A DNA stretch of 64,000 nt from positions 124,001 to 188,000 of the forward strand of contig NZ_JAIXTJ010000020.1 in assembly GCF_027483985.1 (NCBI RefSeq), read 5' to 3'. Both the position numbers and the translations under genes were made by a program. Below the pieces are notes generated by a model. The model saw only the letters and a program-made list of their open reading frames with translations, was not told where the DNA came from and did not search any database. Positions 49,659 to 58,383 of this stretch are shown in pieces (positions within the stretch are counted from its first letter, which is position 1; each line of letters begins with the position of its first letter). This stretch comes from Flavobacterium sp. (lineage in GTDB: Bacteria > Bacteroidota > Bacteroidia > Flavobacteriales > Flavobacteriaceae).

Positions 49659-52349
49659 GTGTCAATAAACTACCTTAAATCCTTACTAACACTTTTATTC
49701 CTAGGAGTTGTTTTTCAATCAAATGCACAAGATAGATTGCCGTTTGACCAAGGAAAAAAATACATCCTTGCTAATGTAAACGTATTGGGTAAAATCAGCT
49801 ATAATCAACAAACCGTGGTAACCTTTTCTGGTTTAGAAAAAGGACAAAACATTGCTGTTCCTGGTGAGGAAATTAGTGCGGCAATAAAAAAATTAGGTAA
49901 ATTAGGATTATTCAGCGACATCGATTTTTATGTAAATGAAATCAAAGGCGATAGTATTTATTTGGATTTAGAAATTATTGAATTACCTAAACTAAATGAA
50001 GCCAAATTTGTTGGTGTTAAAAAGAATAAAGCCGAAGAATTGATTAAGGAAAATTCTTTAACAAAAGGTAAAATCGTTAATGAAAATTTAATCACTACAA
50101 CAAGAAACTACTTAGAAAATAAATACAAAAAAGACGGTTATTTTAACACAAAAGTTAACATAAGAACCATTGCAGATACGACTTCAAACACCGTAAATAT
50201 GGTTTTGAATATCGACAAAGGTGATAAAATCAAAATCAGACAAATTGCTTTTCAAGGAAACAAAGAGTTTTCAAATAAAAAGCTAAGAAAATCAATGAAA
50301 AACACGAAGGTAGTTAATCCTATCCGTGTTTTTAAAGCTTCAAAATTCATCAAAACTAAATACGAAGAAGATTTAGTAAAAATTGTTGAAGACTACAAAG
50401 AAAAAGGTTTCCGTGATGCACGTGTTGTAAGTGATTCGGTTTGGTTAGACAAGAAAAAAAATAAACTTGCTATCAATATTAAAGTTGAAGAAGGTCAAAA
50501 GTACTATTTCGGAAACATCAAGTTTTTAGGAAACTCGGTTTATTCTGATCAACTTTTAAGTGCGGTTTTAGGCATTAAAAAGGGTGATACTTATAATGGT
50601 GTTTTACTTGAAAAAAGAGTGGCTGATAAAACTAAACCTGACGGTGAAGATTTAACTAACTTATACCAAAATAATGGTTACTTATTTTCAGTAATCAATC
50701 CGGTTGAGGTAAAAACTGCTAATGATTCTATTGATTTTGAAATCAGAGTTACAGAAGGTCCGATCGCCTACTTTAATAAAATCACTGTTGTTGGAAATGA
50801 TAAAACTAATGATAAAGTAATTTATCGTGAATTAAGAACCAAACCAGGAGAAAAATATAGTAAAGACGATTTAGTTAGAACAATCAGAGAAATTGGACAA
50901 TTAGGATTCTTTGATCCTGAAGCGATTGATCCAAAATTTAAAAATGTTGACCCAACAGCTGGAACAGTTGACATCGAGTATAATCTGGTAGAAAAAGGAT
51001 CCAGTCAAATAGAGCTACAAGGTGGTTACGGTGGTGGCGGTTTCATTGGAACACTTGGACTTTCGTTCAACAACTTCTCAGTGAAAAATATGTTCAAAAA
51101 AGAAGCTTACAAACCACTACCAATGGGTGATGGTCAAAAAGTAGCTTTGCGTTTGCAAGCAAGTACGTTCTTTCAAACTTATAGTTTGTCGTTCTCTGAA
51201 CCTTGGTTTGGTGGTAAAAAACCAGTAAGTTTTTCTACTTCATTATCACAAAGTAAACAGTTTCTTTTTACAGGATCATCAGCGAGTGTAGATAAAAGCA
51301 AAAGTTTTAACATAACATCTTTATCAATTGGAATTGCAAAAAGATTAACCGTGCCAGACGATTATTTTACACTTTCTAATGCCATCAGTTTACAGTATTA
51401 TGACTTAAATAATTACAATACAGGATTATTTACTTTTGGAAATGGTTCTTCTCGTAACCTTGCGTTTAACATTGGTCTTAGCAGAAACAGTAAAGGAGTT
51501 AACCCAATTTATCCAACAAGAGGTTCAGAATTTAGTATATCGACTAAGTTCACTTTACCTTACTCTTTAATCAATAACATAGATTATGCTGATTTAGGAA
51601 ATCAGGCTGAATACAAAAAAAGATATGTTGCTAATCCTGATCCTGATTTAAATTTTGGTGCCGATGGAATCAAAATTAATGACGGTGATTTTATTAAAGA
51701 AGCTACCGTTATAAACCCGTTAACAGGACAACAAGTAACCGGAAATATTAAAGTTACTGATTTTAGAGATGCCGATGCAGACCAGTCAAAAATTGACCAA
51801 AAAAGATTTAATTGGTTAGAATACTACAAAGTAAAATTCAAAGCCGATTGGTTTACTAAATTATATGGTAATGACCAAAACGCACTTGTTTTACGTACTT
51901 TAGGAGAATTTGGTTACCTTGGTGCTTACAACTCTGCAAGAGGTGTTGTTCCGTTTGAACGATTCTTTGTAGGAGGTGATGGATTAGCTAACTTTGCCTT
52001 GGATGGTCGTGAAGTTGTACAATTAAGAGGTTATCCTAACCAATCTTTATCATCGGTAAGTGGTGGTTCGATTTATAACAAATTCTCTTTAGAATTAAGA
52101 TATCCTATAACTTTGAAAGCACAAGCGTCGATTTATGCGCTATCTTTTTTAGAAGCTGGAAATTCGTTTGACAATTTTAAGGACTATAATCCGTTCTCTT
52201 TACAACGATCAGCCGGATTTGGAATTAGAGTGTTCATGCCTGCTTTCGGATTATTAGGAATCGACTTTGCACACGGATTTGATGCGGTGCCAGGTTTAAC
52301 AGAAAAAAGTGGATGGCAAACACACTTTATTATTGGTCAACAATTTTAG
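49659..52349 (+). CDS. bamA: Outer membrane protein assembly factor BamA
   Basis: 896 residues from the GTG at 49659, one base after the uppS stop. The open frame reaches back to 49527 inside uppS, but only the GTG gives a signal peptide at the N-terminus (MSINYLKSLLTLLFLGVVFQ, ending SNAQ); a GTG at 49635 or the ATG at 49584 are less likely alternatives. About five POTRA domains (30-440) precede a 16-strand barrel (about 450-896). The barrel includes the conserved REVVQLRGYPNQSLS-type lid region and ends IIGQQF. It folds and inserts outer-membrane proteins; essential in Gram-negatives. Confidence 0.94.
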   Translation: MSINYLKSLLTLLFLGVVFQSNAQDRLPFDQGKKYILANVNVLGKISYNQQTVVTFSGLEKGQNIAVPGEEISAAIKKLGKLGLFSDIDFYVNEIKGDSIYLDLEIIELPKLNEAKFVGVKKNKAEELIKENSLTKGKIVNENLITTTRNYLENKYKKDGYFNTKVNIRTIADTTSNTVNMVLNIDKGDKIKIRQIAFQGNKEFSNKKLRKSMKNTKVVNPIRVFKASKFIKTKYEEDLVKIVEDYKEKGFRDARVVSDSVWLDKKKNKLAINIKVEEGQKYYFGNIKFLGNSVYSDQLLSAVLGIKKGDTYNGVLLEKRVADKTKPDGEDLTNLYQNNGYLFSVINPVEVKTANDSIDFEIRVTEGPIAYFNKITVVGNDKTNDKVIYRELRTKPGEKYSKDDLVRTIREIGQLGFFDPEAIDPKFKNVDPTAGTVDIEYNLVEKGSSQIELQGGYGGGGFIGTLGLSFNNFSVKNMFKKEAYKPLPMGDGQKVALRLQASTFFQTYSLSFSEPWFGGKKPVSFSTSLSQSKQFLFTGSSASVDKSKSFNITSLSIGIAKRLTVPDDYFTLSNAISLQYYDLNNYNTGLFTFGNGSSRNLAFNIGLSRNSKGVNPIYPTRGSEFSISTKFTLPYSLINNIDYADLGNQAEYKKRYVANPDPDLNFGADGIKINDGDFIKEATVINPLTGQQVTGNIKVTDFRDADADQSKIDQKRFNWLEYYKVKFKADWFTKLYGNDQNALVLRTLGEFGYLGAYNSARGVVPFERFFVGGDGLANFALDGREVVQLRGYPNQSLSSVSGGSIYNKFSLELRYPITLKAQASIYALSFLEAGNSFDNFKDYNPFSLQRSAGFGIRVFMPAFGLLGIDFAHGFDAVPGLTEKSGWQTHFIIGQQF

Positions 52350-52382
52350 TATATTTGCTTAACATTTCTAAAACTTAAGTTT

Positions 52383-53375
52383 ATGAAGAAATACATTTTA
52401 CTAGCATTATTTGCAACAGTAGCAATTACAAACAGTGTTAAAGCACAATCTAGAGGAATCAAAATAGGCTACATTGATATGGAGTATATTTTAGAACGAG
52501 TTCCTGATTATGCTGAAGCAAAAAATCAATTGGAGCAAAAAGCAGAAAAATGGAAGCAAGAAATTGAAACCAAAAAAAATGATATCGCCAAATTAAAAGA
52601 AGCATTAAAAACTGAAAAAGTACTTCTTACCAAAGAATTAATACAAGAAAGAGAAGAAGAAATATCTTTTCAAGAAAATGAATTGATTGATTACACACAG
52701 AAGAAATTTGGACCAAATGGTGAGCTGATTGTTCAAAAAGCCGTTTTAGTAAAACCAATTCAAGATCAAGTTTTCAACGCGGTTCAAGATATAGCAGATG
52801 CAAAAAAATACGATTATGTTTTCGATAAATCATCTGACCTAACCATGTTGTTTGCTGCAAAAAAACACGATATTAGCGAAAGAGTTATTCAAGTTTTGAC
52901 ACGTTCTGAAAAAAGAAAAGAAATGTCTAAAAAGCAACTTAAACTTGAAGAAGAAAGAGAGCGCAAACAAGAAATGATTGATGACAATCCGTTACTTTCT
53001 GAAAAACAAAAACTAGCTGAAGAACGTAAAGCGGCTCGTTTAAAAATGGTTGAAGACAAGAAACTTCTTGCTGAAGAAAAGAGAGCTGAAGCTGAAGCAA
53101 AAAGAAAACAATTGCTAGAAGAAAAGAATAATAAAAAAAATGGCACAGTTTCTGATAAGCCTACTACAGATAATACAAATGACGGTGACACTAAACCAAA
53201 TGCTGTAGCAGATAAAAAAGCAGAAGTTGAAGCACAAAAGAAAAAAACGCTAGAAGAACGTCAAAAATTAATTGATGATAGAAAAAAAGCAGCTGAAGAA
53301 AAAAGACTTAAAATATTAGCCGATAGAGAAGCTGCCAAAAAAGCCAAAGAAGACGCAAAAAATAATAAACCATAA
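52383..53375 (+). CDS. OmpH/Skp family periplasmic chaperone, extended
   Basis: 330 residues: a signal peptide (1-21, ending SVKAQ), an OmpH/Skp domain (about 25-175, with IKIGYIDMEYILERVPDYAE and the long helical hairpin), then a ~150-residue charged coiled coil rich in EEKR/KKxxEE repeats (SEKQKLAEERKAARLKMVED). Skp proteins are usually ~160 residues, so this tail doubles the length. It binds unfolded outer-membrane proteins on the way to BamA, encoded 33 bp upstream. The function of the tail is unknown. Confidence 0.88.
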   Translation: MKKYILLALFATVAITNSVKAQSRGIKIGYIDMEYILERVPDYAEAKNQLEQKAEKWKQEIETKKNDIAKLKEALKTEKVLLTKELIQEREEEISFQENELIDYTQKKFGPNGELIVQKAVLVKPIQDQVFNAVQDIADAKKYDYVFDKSSDLTMLFAAKKHDISERVIQVLTRSEKRKEMSKKQLKLEEERERKQEMIDDNPLLSEKQKLAEERKAARLKMVEDKKLLAEEKRAEAEAKRKQLLEEKNNKKNGTVSDKPTTDNTNDGDTKPNAVADKKAEVEAQKKKTLEERQKLIDDRKKAAEEKRLKILADREAAKKAKEDAKNNKP

Positions 53376-53407
53376 ATAATAAATTAAAACAATAATTAAT
53401 ACGAAGA

Positions 53408-53908
53408 ATGATGAAACAATTTAGAACTTTTTTAATAGCAGCAGTAGCTTTATTTAGCTTTCAAACAATGAGTGCTCAAACTAAAGTAGCACATGTTGAT
53501 ACTAATGAAATCATGACTAAAATGCCAGCTGTACTTGATGCTCAAAATCAATTGAAAAAATTGAGCGATACGTATACTGCAGAATACAAAACTATGGTTG
53601 ATGAGTATCAAGCTAAAATTAAAAAATATGAGGCTGAAGCAGGAACAGTGACAGAAGCTGTTAACCAAACTCGTCAATCAGAAATGCAAGACATGGGTAG
53701 AAGAATCGGTGAATACCAAGATACTGCTCAAAAAGATTTACAAAAGAAAGAAGCTGATTTAATGAAACCAATTACTGAAAAAGTAAAAGCATCTATTCAA
53801 AAAGTAGGAAAAGCTAAAGGTTTTAACTATGTATTAAATGCTGGTGATTTATTATTTGCTGACGGTACAGACATCACTATTGATGTGAAAAAAGATTTAG
53901 GATTTTAA
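53408..53908 (+). CDS. OmpH/Skp family periplasmic chaperone
   Basis: A 166-residue Skp-like protein of normal length: signal peptide (1-24, ending TMSAQ), KVAHVDTNEIMTKMPAVLDA, a helical arm (50-125) and VKASIQKVGKAKGFNYVLNA near the end. Two adjacent ATG codons are possible starts. It is the second chaperone gene in tandem after bamA, 32 bp after the first. Confidence 0.92.
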   Translation: MMKQFRTFLIAAVALFSFQTMSAQTKVAHVDTNEIMTKMPAVLDAQNQLKKLSDTYTAEYKTMVDEYQAKIKKYEAEAGTVTEAVNQTRQSEMQDMGRRIGEYQDTAQKDLQKKEADLMKPITEKVKASIQKVGKAKGFNYVLNAGDLLFADGTDITIDVKKDLGF

Positions 53909-53946
53909 TAAAACCCGAATTTTCAAAGAATCTATTTAAAATATTT

Positions 53947-53977
53947 AAAAACTGCTCAATTATTTTGAGCAGTTTTT
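53947..53977 (+). terminator. Intrinsic terminator after the chaperone genes
   Basis: A perfect 13-bp stem AAAAACTGCTCAA/TTGAGCAGTTTTT, 5-nt loop, long T-run. The promoter of murI starts 4 bp beyond. Confidence 0.9.
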
Positions 53978-53980
53978 TTT

Positions 53981-53988
53981 TACATTTG
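53981..53988 (+). promoter_or_regulatory. Promoter -7 element of murI
   Basis: TACATTTG matches TAnnTTTG and ends only 4 bp before the ATG at 53993, so the transcript would be leaderless or nearly so. Confidence 0.5.
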
Positions 53989-53992
53989 TTTT

Positions 53993-54772
53993 ATGACAAA
54001 CAACAATCCTATTGGGTTATTCGATTCGGGCATTGGTGGCACTTCCATCTGGAAAGAAATCCATCAATTACTTCCTGATGAAGACACGATTTATCTAGCT
54101 GATAGTAAAAATGCGCCTTACGGACAAAAGTCTAAAGACGAAATCATTGCATTAAGTTTTAAAAACACAGAATTTCTTCTGAATCAAAATTGTAAAATCA
54201 TTGTTGTTGCTTGTAATACTGCTACTACTAATGCTATCAAAGAATTAAGGGCTAAGTATGACGTTCCTTTTATAGGTATTGAACCTGCCATCAAACCTGC
54301 TGCATTACATTCTAAAACTCAAAAAATAGGCATTTTAGCAACCAAAGGCACTTTAAATAGCGAGTTGTTTTATAAAAATGTAGAACAATTTCAAGATATA
54401 GAAATCATAGAACAAATTGGATACGGCTTAGTGGAGTTGATTGAAAATGGCAAGATTAACTCCTATGATATGAAAGATTTATTAAATAAATACCTTAGAC
54501 CAATGATCACTTCAAACATTGATTATTTGGTATTGGGTTGCAGTCATTATCCGTATTTAATTCCACAGATCAAAAAAATACTTCCAGAACATATAAAAAT
54601 CATTGATTCAGGAGAAGCCGTTGCAAAACAAACCAAGAAAATAGTAAATGAAAAAGTAGGTTTTAGAGCTATTGCAACAGAAAGTAGACAACAATTTTTC
54701 ACAAACACCAACCCAAAAGTATTAATTGATATTCTTGGAAAAGACTTTAAAGTCGAGGAAAAAGACTTCTAA
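53993..54772 (+). CDS. murI: Glutamate racemase
   Basis: A 259-residue enzyme converting L- to D-glutamate for peptidoglycan. The two catalytic cysteines are Cys74 (VVACNTATTNAI) and Cys183 (LGCSHYPYL); Asp11 lies in LFDSGIGGTS. The length is standard. It closes the envelope run but probably has its own promoter behind the chaperone terminator. Confidence 0.96.
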   Translation: MTNNNPIGLFDSGIGGTSIWKEIHQLLPDEDTIYLADSKNAPYGQKSKDEIIALSFKNTEFLLNQNCKIIVVACNTATTNAIKELRAKYDVPFIGIEPAIKPAALHSKTQKIGILATKGTLNSELFYKNVEQFQDIEIIEQIGYGLVELIENGKINSYDMKDLLNKYLRPMITSNIDYLVLGCSHYPYLIPQIKKILPEHIKIIDSGEAVAKQTKKIVNEKVGFRAIATESRQQFFTNTNPKVLIDILGKDFKVEEKDF

Positions 54773-54818
54773 AACCCTTTGTATTCATATTCTTAACGAA
54801 AGTTATGTTCAAATAGAG

Positions 54819-54826
54819 TATCTTTG
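54819..54826 (+). promoter_or_regulatory. Promoter -7 element of the pseudouridine synthase gene
   Basis: TATCTTTG matches TAnnTTTG and ends 15 bp before the ATG at 54842. It lies across an apparent earlier start at 54824, which argues against that start. Confidence 0.6.
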
Positions 54827-54841
54827 CAAAAAATTAAACGC

Positions 54842-55708
54842 ATGAATACTTCTAATAATAAAAAACGAACTGGTCCAAGTAAACCAAGTGGTGATAGAAA
54901 AAAAACTCCATCAACCTCTAAACCTGCTATGGCTAAACGTTCTCAAAATAGAAAACCAACCGTAAAGAAAGATTCGCCAAACGTTCCAAAACCGATAAAA
55001 TCGGATGAAATTCGTTTGAATAAATACATAGCCAATTCTGGTGTTTGTTCGCGTCGTGATGCTGATATCTACATACAATCAGGAAATGTAAAAGTAAACG
55101 GCATTCCGGTTACAGAAATGGGTTATAAAGTAAAACCTGGTGATGTTGTCAACTTCGACGGTGCTACTTTAATGCCTGAGAAAAAGGAATATTTTGTACT
55201 TAACAAACCTAAAAATTTCACTACTTCTACAGATGAAGTGGAACACAGAAATGTTTTAGAATTGATAAAAGGTGCTTCAACTTCATCATTGGCTCCAGTG
55301 GGAAGAATGGATAAAAACACCACCGGATTATTATTATTTACGAACGACACCGATATCATTAGAAAATTTAGTTTACCTAATCAAAAATCGGCTAAAATCT
55401 ATCAAGTTACTTTAGACAAAAATTTGAAATTTGAAGATTTAGAAAAGATTTCAAACGGCGTAACTTTAGACGGTCATAAATTGTTTGTAGACGAAGTAAG
55501 CTACATCGAAAACGAACCAAAAAACGAAATCGGAATAAAGTTAAGAACACCTAATGTTAAAGTTGTTCGCGCCATTTTTGAACACTATAGTTATACAGTA
55601 ATTAAAGTAGATCGTGTGGCCTTTGCTGGTTTAACCAAAAAGAATTTACCAAGAGGTAACTGGAGAGTTTTAACAGAACAAGAAGTAATCAATCTAAAAA
55701 ACTTATAA
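54842..55708 (+). CDS. RsuA/RluB-type pseudouridine synthase
   Basis: A 288-residue enzyme isomerising a uridine in rRNA. A basic, Pro/Lys-rich, disordered N-terminal extension (1-54) precedes an S4 RNA-binding domain (58-95, LNKYIANSGVCSRRDADIYI) and the catalytic domain with Asp157 in PVGRMDKNTTGLLLFTND. Such basic extensions are common in Bacteroidetes homologues. The 23S rRNA (RluB-like) target is likely but not certain. Confidence 0.9.
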   Translation: MNTSNNKKRTGPSKPSGDRKKTPSTSKPAMAKRSQNRKPTVKKDSPNVPKPIKSDEIRLNKYIANSGVCSRRDADIYIQSGNVKVNGIPVTEMGYKVKPGDVVNFDGATLMPEKKEYFVLNKPKNFTTSTDEVEHRNVLELIKGASTSSLAPVGRMDKNTTGLLLFTNDTDIIRKFSLPNQKSAKIYQVTLDKNLKFEDLEKISNGVTLDGHKLFVDEVSYIENEPKNEIGIKLRTPNVKVVRAIFEHYSYTVIKVDRVAFAGLTKKNLPRGNWRVLTEQEVINLKNL

Positions 55709-55725
55709 CCACGTTCTTCGTGGTT
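55707..55725 (+). terminator. Intrinsic terminator overlapping the stop codon
   Basis: Stem AACCACG/CGTGGTT, 5-nt loop, then a T-run. It begins within the TAA of the pseudouridine synthase gene. Confidence 0.85.
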
Positions 55726-55737
55726 TTTTTTATCCCT

Positions 55738-56100
55738 ATGACAAGTCAAAAAAATTTATCGATAGCACACGCGTGGTTTGAAGCTTTCAACGCACATAAT
55801 TTAGACAAATTACTTTCTTTATATGATGAAGATGCCGAACATTTTAGTCCGAAACTAAAAATAAGACATCCTGAAACCAATGGCATTGTAAAAGGACAAA
55901 CTGCTTTAAGAACTTGGTGGGAAGACGCCTTTGAAAGATTACCTAGTTTACAATACAAAGTAACTTCCTTAACTGCCGATTCTGATAGAGTCTTTATGGA
56001 GTACGTTCGACACGTTGAAAACGAAGAAAATCTATTAGTAGCAGAAGTACTAGAAATTAAGGAAGGAATGATTGTTGCATCGCGCGTATATCACGGTTAA
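55738..56100 (+). CDS. SnoaL/NTF2-like protein
   Basis: A 120-residue protein with the cone-shaped NTF2-like fold: an N-terminal helix (IAHAWFEAFNAHNLDKLLSL), YDEDAEHFSPK, then GQTALRTWWEDAFERLPSLQ and four strands. The ATG at 55738 is used; 55720 is an earlier in-frame ATG inside the terminator. Members include polyketide cyclases and many uncharacterised proteins; the ligand is unknown. Confidence 0.85.
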   Translation: MTSQKNLSIAHAWFEAFNAHNLDKLLSLYDEDAEHFSPKLKIRHPETNGIVKGQTALRTWWEDAFERLPSLQYKVTSLTADSDRVFMEYVRHVENEENLLVAEVLEIKEGMIVASRVYHG

Positions 56101-56204
56101 GATATTATCTTATATTAAGGAAGTAACTATTTCTATAATCTAAAAGATGATTGTATCTATAAATTTTGTAATTTTATTACTTTAACCAATAAACAAATAA
56201 AATT

Positions 56205-56405
56205 ATGGCCGTATTAAAAGTAATTGAAGTACTTTCAAGCTCCGAAAAAAGTTGGGAAGACGCTACTCAAAAAGCCGTTGAACAAGCCGCAAAGTCATTG
56301 AAACACATTCGATCTGTTTATGTTCAAGAACACAGTGCCGCAGTAAACGATGGCAAAGTAACTGAGTATAGAGTAAATTTAAAACTTACTTTTGAAATTG
56401 AATAA
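56205..56405 (+). CDS. Dodecin family protein
   Basis: A 66-residue protein of the dodecin family, which forms hollow 12-mers that store or buffer flavins. The fold pattern is clear: KVIEVLSSSEKSWEDATQKA, then EYRVNLKLTFEIE. At the position of the flavin-stacking Trp of characterised dodecins there is Ser37 (HIRSVYV), with Tyr39 as the only nearby aromatic. Flavin binding may therefore be weak or altered; that is inference from my hand alignment. It is followed by a LEA-like gene 33 bp on. Confidence 0.9.
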   Translation: MAVLKVIEVLSSSEKSWEDATQKAVEQAAKSLKHIRSVYVQEHSAAVNDGKVTEYRVNLKLTFEIE

Positions 56406-56438
56406 CCAAAACTATTTAAAACACTAAAACAAAAAACT

Positions 56439-56828
56439 ATGGGATTAGGAGGATTTTTTAAAAACTTATTTGGGTCAGCTAAAGAAAAAGCTAATGAAGT
56501 AGCCGACAAAGCTGAAGATTTTGCATCAGATGCAATAGATAAAGTAAAAGAAACAGCAGCGCCATTGGTAGAAAAAGCTGAAGAATATGCAGAAATTGCC
56601 AAAGAAAAAGTAGCTGAATATGTTCCTGCAGCTAGTGAAGCAGTTGAAAATGCTGTTGAAACAGTAAAAGAAAAAGCAGAAGAATTAGCAACTAAAGCAG
56701 AGGAAATGGCCGAAAATGCGGTTGAAACTGTAAAAGAAAAAGTAAATTCATTTACTAATGATGCAGAAGAAAATGCACCAGCAGCTCCTGCAGAAGACAC
56801 AAATAGAGTTGAAGAAGATGCCGATTAA
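56439..56828 (+). CDS. LEA-like amphipathic helical protein
   Basis: A 129-residue acidic protein beginning MGLGGFFKNLFGSAKEKANE and consisting of Ala/Glu/Lys-rich, roughly 11-residue repeats (KVKETAAPLVEKAEEYAEIA; ETVKEKAEELATKAEEMAEN). No signal peptide. The pattern is that of late-embryogenesis-abundant-like or YtxH-like stress proteins, which fold into helices on drying or at membranes. Together with the dodecin and the MscS gene it suggests a stress-related neighbourhood, by inference. Confidence 0.75.
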   Translation: MGLGGFFKNLFGSAKEKANEVADKAEDFASDAIDKVKETAAPLVEKAEEYAEIAKEKVAEYVPAASEAVENAVETVKEKAEELATKAEEMAENAVETVKEKVNSFTNDAEENAPAAPAEDTNRVEEDAD

Positions 56829-56842
56829 TTTTGGAAAAAAAC

Positions 56843-56850
56843 TATCTTTG
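56843..56850 (+). promoter_or_regulatory. Promoter -7 element upstream of the mscS terminator hairpin
   Basis: TATCTTTG matches TAnnTTTG. The start point it implies lies just before the hairpin at 56861-56884, so the hairpin would be in the mscS leader. Confidence 0.55.
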
Positions 56851-56860
56851 TAAAAAATTT

Positions 56861-56884
56861 AAATCACACTTTTTAGTGTGATTT
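56861..56884 (+). terminator. Terminator-like hairpin in the mscS leader
   Basis: A perfect 10-bp stem AAATCACACT/AGTGTGATTT with a 4-T loop, followed by a T-run that reaches to 8 bp before the MscS ATG. It can end the LEA-like gene's transcript, or attenuate mscS if transcription starts at the upstream -7 element. Confidence 0.75.
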
Positions 56885-56891
56885 TTTTATT

Positions 56892-57716
56892 ATGGAAAAA
56901 ACACTTCACATTGGCAGCATTCAAGAATACACGAAGCAATTTATAGATGTATTACTAAACTATTCTCCAAAATTAATTTCAGCATTTATAATATTATTTG
57001 TTGGTTTATATGCCATAAGATTCATCAATAGAATGGTCAAAAAGATTATGGTTAAAAGAGAATTTGACCCTACTCTTTCTAAATTTCTTGCTGATATATT
57101 AATTTGGATTTTAAGGGTATTACTTTTTGTAACATTCATTTCCAAACTCGGAATTGAAACCTCTTCCTTTGTTGCCATATTAGGTGCTGCAGGATTGGCA
57201 GTTGGTTTGTCTTTGCAAGGTTCACTTTCAAATTTTGCTGGAGGAATGTTGATTATATTATTTAAACCTTTTAGAGTTGGCGATACTATAGAAGCTCAAG
57301 GCGTGGTTGGAACAGTTGCAGAAATTCAAATATTTGTAACTAAACTTACTTCGGCAAATAATCAAATTATTTACATTCCGAACGGAATTTTATCTAATGG
57401 AATTATCACCAATTTTTCGGTAGAAGGTATGCGAAGAGTTGACTTGGTTTTCTCTTTATCTTATGACACTAATATCAAAGATGCGAAGGAAATCGTGATG
57501 AATGTGATGCAAAATCATTCTAAGGTTTTAGAACATCCTGCGCCAACGGTCTCTGTTAAAGCATTAACAGATAACGCAATTCATCTTGCGATAAGACCTT
57601 GGTCAAAAAATGAGGATTTTAGCGAAGTATCTTCTGAAATATTAGAAAATTGCAAAACGGCCTTTGATTCAAAAGGAATTATCATCCAACCTTTTGTAAG
57701 AGAAAATGCTAAATAG
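56892..57716 (+). CDS. Small-conductance mechanosensitive channel (MscS family)
   Basis: A 274-residue channel that opens under membrane tension to release solutes. Three N-terminal transmembrane helices (about 22-42, 62-84 and 92-125) are present. TM3 carries the pore sequence AAGLAVGLSLQGSLSNFAGG, followed by the beta domain KPFRVGDTIEAQGVVGTV. It is the short E. coli MscS type. Tail-to-tail overlap of 8 bp with tsaB. Confidence 0.93.
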   Translation: MEKTLHIGSIQEYTKQFIDVLLNYSPKLISAFIILFVGLYAIRFINRMVKKIMVKREFDPTLSKFLADILIWILRVLLFVTFISKLGIETSSFVAILGAAGLAVGLSLQGSLSNFAGGMLIILFKPFRVGDTIEAQGVVGTVAEIQIFVTKLTSANNQIIYIPNGILSNGIITNFSVEGMRRVDLVFSLSYDTNIKDAKEIVMNVMQNHSKVLEHPAPTVSVKALTDNAIHLAIRPWSKNEDFSEVSSEILENCKTAFDSKGIIIQPFVRENAK

Positions 57717-58377
57717 CTTTAGTTTGCACCATAAAATCCTTTAGATAATAAGGTTCAAAATAAGCCACATCTTCAAATGCATTCTCTTCAAATTTTTGAA
57801 AAGAAAGAGCACTCATATCTTTAGCTGAAGGATAAAAAACGTTGTCGATAAAAACAAAATTAGGCTTAGTTAACACAGTTTTGGCTTTCTCATTACAATC
57901 ACCAACAAAATAAACTACATCATCAATGGCAGCAAAACTTGCTTCAGTCAAAATCTCAGCTTGAACTTCTCTAATCATTTCTTTTTTAGCATTGAAAATA
58001 GCGCTGTAAACCTCCATTCGTCTTGCATCAATCATAGGAACGATTATTCCATCATTATGATCTAATTGACTAGCCAAAACCGTTAGAGTATCTATTGCTA
58101 TCAAAGGTATAGACAAAGCATAACACAAACCTTTAGCAGCAGAAACACCTATTCGCAAACCAGTATATGAACCTGGACCTTGACTAACTGCAATGGCTTT
58201 TAAATCAGAAAATGAAATCTTGGCTTCACTGATAATTTCTTCTATAAAAACGTGCAGTTTCTCGGCGTGAGAATAACCTAGCTCCGCTATTTCTTTACAA
58301 AGAATGGTCTGTCCGTTTTTCGCTAAAGAAACAGAACAATTTTTAGTTGCTGTTTCAATGTTAAGAATATAACTCAT
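57709..58377 (-). CDS. tsaB: tRNA threonylcarbamoyladenosine protein TsaB
   Basis: A 222-residue ASKHA-fold protein that partners TsaD in making t6A37 in tRNAs. Typical segments are ILNIETATKNCSVSLAKNG, IAVSQGPGSYTGLRIGVSAA (about 63-82) and PMIDARRMEVYSAIF. It lacks the metal-binding histidines of TsaD, as TsaB does. It is encoded 6 bp after the efflux adaptor gene. Confidence 0.94.
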   Translation of the reverse strand: MSYILNIETATKNCSVSLAKNGQTILCKEIAELGYSHAEKLHVFIEEIISEAKISFSDLKAIAVSQGPGSYTGLRIGVSAAKGLCYALSIPLIAIDTLTVLASQLDHNDGIIVPMIDARRMEVYSAIFNAKKEMIREVQAEILTEASFAAIDDVVYFVGDCNEKAKTVLTKPNFVFIDNVFYPSAKDMSALSFQKFEENAFEDVAYFEPYYLKDFMVQTKAI

Positions 58378-58383
58378 TGCTGT

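Noticed and set aside
52889..53191. Minus-strand Ser/Phe-rich ORF inside the extended Skp gene
   Set aside because: It is the antisense shadow of the Glu/Lys coiled coil.
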